From Niallia endozanthoxylica (lineage in GTDB: Bacteria; Bacillota; Bacilli; Bacillales; Cytobacillaceae), in contig NZ_VYKL01000031.1 in the NCBI RefSeq assembly GCF_008710145.1, forward strand, positions 33,365-97,364: a stretch of 64,000 nucleotides of DNA. Direction: 5' to 3'. The stretch's first letter is position 1. The number at the start of each line of letters is the position of its first letter. Position numbers and translations under genes: made by a program. Positions 63,191-64,000 of the stretch are shown piece by piece. The notes beneath the pieces were generated by a model. That model saw only the letters and a list, made by a program, of their open reading frames with translations, had not been told where the DNA came from and ran no database searches.

Positions 63191-63394
63191 ATGACCGTAA
63201 TTACACAAGTGAAACAAACCATTGCTGGACTAAAAAGCGCTCAAGCAAGCCTAGAGACTTTTTCCTTAGGCACAGATAACCAAGAAGCAAAACAGTTATA
63301 TGCAGATGCTGCTAAACAAACGCAAGCCATTATTGATAGTATTGAGCCACGTATGCAACAAATTCAACAGGAAGAACCACAATATAATCAATAA
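63191..63394 (+). CDS. DUF1657 protein (first copy)
   Basis: 67 residues: MTVITQVKQTIAGLKSAQAS, a helical middle and an EPRMQQIQQEEPQYNQ end. It is all-helical. DUF1657 proteins are encoded in spore operons with DUF421 and SpoVAC/AD/AE genes in heat-resistant Bacillus. RBS AAAGTGGGAA. Confidence 0.85.
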   Translation: MTVITQVKQTIAGLKSAQASLETFSLGTDNQEAKQLYADAAKQTQAIIDSIEPRMQQIQQEEPQYNQ

Positions 63395-63402
63395 TGATAT
63401 TT

Positions 63403-63434
63403 AAACCGATTACATTGTGTTAATCGGTTTATTT
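63403..63434 (+). terminator. Hairpin between the DUF1657 genes
   Basis: AAACCGATTA (63403-63412) pairs with TAATCGGTTT (63421-63430), then ATTTTG. Likely a partial terminator. Confidence 0.65.
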
Positions 63435-63498
63435 TGCATGTAAAGTAAATCATAAATTAGAATTTATAATTTAACCAGTATACAAGGATGATGAAAAA

Positions 63499-63705
63499 AT
63501 GACTGTTATTTCAAACGTAAAGCAATGTATCGCCACACTAAAAGGAATTGAAGCTCAATTATCCACTCTCGCTTTACAATCTCAAGATGAAAGTGCACAA
63601 AAAGTCTTTCATGAATCGATGCTAACAATAGAAGAAGTGCAAAAAGATCTTCACAAGAGGCAGGTTGAAATAGAACGAGAAGAACCACAATATAAACAAT
63701 CGTAA
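63499..63705 (+). CDS. DUF1657 protein (second copy)
   Basis: 68 residues, a diverged paralogue of the previous gene with the same start (MTVISNVKQCIATLKG) and the same end (EREEPQYKQS). RBS AAGGATG. It lies 14 bases before the DUF421 gene, so it is co-translated with it. Confidence 0.85.
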   Translation: MTVISNVKQCIATLKGIEAQLSTLALQSQDESAQKVFHESMLTIEEVQKDLHKRQVEIEREEPQYKQS

Positions 63706-63718
63706 TCGGGGTGAAACC

Positions 63719-64000
63719 ATGTCTGAGTGGGCACATATTATTATTCGTTCTGTCATTTTTATTGTTGTGTTAATCTTTATGACAAGACTTCTAGGGAAAA
63801 AACAAATATCTGAAATCAGCTTTTTTGAATATGTCTCAGGGATTACGATTGGTAGTATTGCCGGTGAGGTTATCATGGGTTTGGAAAGAAACATCGGTCA
63901 TGGAATACTTGCGATTGTGATTTTTGCTGTTATTACTTTATTAGTCGACTACTCTGCATTAAAAAGCCAAAAGTTCAGAAAGTTAGTTGAAGGAACTAAA
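63719..64000 (+). CDS. DUF421 (YetF-like) membrane protein, 3' end outside window
   Basis: ATG 63719 with GGGGTG upstream; 94 codons remain open at the edge. Two or three membrane helices are visible, with MTRLLGKKQISEISFFEYVSGITIGS, the conserved DUF421 core. In spoVA2mob operons this gene lies next to DUF1657 genes ahead of spoVAC, spoVAD and spoVAEb. Confidence 0.85.
   Translation, partial: MSEWAHIIIRSVIFIVVLIFMTRLLGKKQISEISFFEYVSGITIGSIAGEVIMGLERNIGHGILAIVIFAVITLLVDYSALKSQKFRKLVEGTK

Overview
The window is low-GC DNA from a spore-forming member of the Bacillaceae (Bacillus, Neobacillus or Mesobacillus type). The evidence is the strong AGGAGG ribosome sites, frequent TTG and GTG starts, an H-type small acid-soluble spore protein, a spoVA2mob-like gene pair, a CitST/CitM citrate module and YtrA-, PadR- and Rrf2-type regulators. 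No rRNA, tRNA, CRISPR array or prophage was seen.

Layout. 0-7.7 kb is acid uptake: a truncated TAXI-type TRAP binding protein divergent from a NiaR-like regulator, an AEC carrier, then citM-citS-citT-yflP-like. 7.9-11.6 kb is a GntR/YtrA ABC operon preceded by five copies of one 20-bp operator. 11.8-16.9 kb is a molybdenum hydroxylase (xanthine dehydrogenase family) operon with its cofactor maturation genes. 17-19.4 kb holds an Rrf2 regulator with a YezD-like partner, a TerC protein and an SspH-type protein.

19.6-27.6 kb is the most distinctive part. It is a minus-strand cluster of a tiny membrane protein, an NCS1 permease, a haem-dependent oxidative N-demethylase, a DmmA-like zinc protein, an FAD/2Fe-2S reductase and an aldehyde dehydrogenase. 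A divergent sigma-54 activator lies beside it. Two matching -24/-12 promoters and two copies of a 33-bp imperfect palindrome, each 75 bp upstream of its promoter, link activator and cluster. I infer uptake of an N-methylated compound, oxidative demethylation and aldehyde removal. 27.7-39.4 kb holds a DJ-1 protein, a complete TRAP transporter, a beta-helix protein, a DinB protein, and a second TRAP binding protein with two NAD-dependent dehydrogenases behind a frameshifted V4R/PucR-type regulator.

39.5-57.6 kb is mostly housekeeping or stress genes: a Dph6-like ATPase, a PadR-controlled heterodimeric ABC exporter, a metallophosphoesterase, malate:quinone oxidoreductase, a doubled DUF1259 protein, a second TerC protein, a saccharopine dehydrogenase-like enzyme, an unexplained structured intergenic element, an RMD1 protein, an ABC-2 exporter, haemolysin III and an EcsC-like protein. 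58.4-63.0 kb is decayed DNA: an EAL-domain tail, two broken small genes, an N-terminally truncated TnpB with mosaic ends, and glycosyltransferase and DedA remnants fused tail to tail. From 63.1 kb a DUF1657-DUF1657-DUF421 series begins, which looks like the start of a spoVA2mob-type spore resistance operon and runs off the window.
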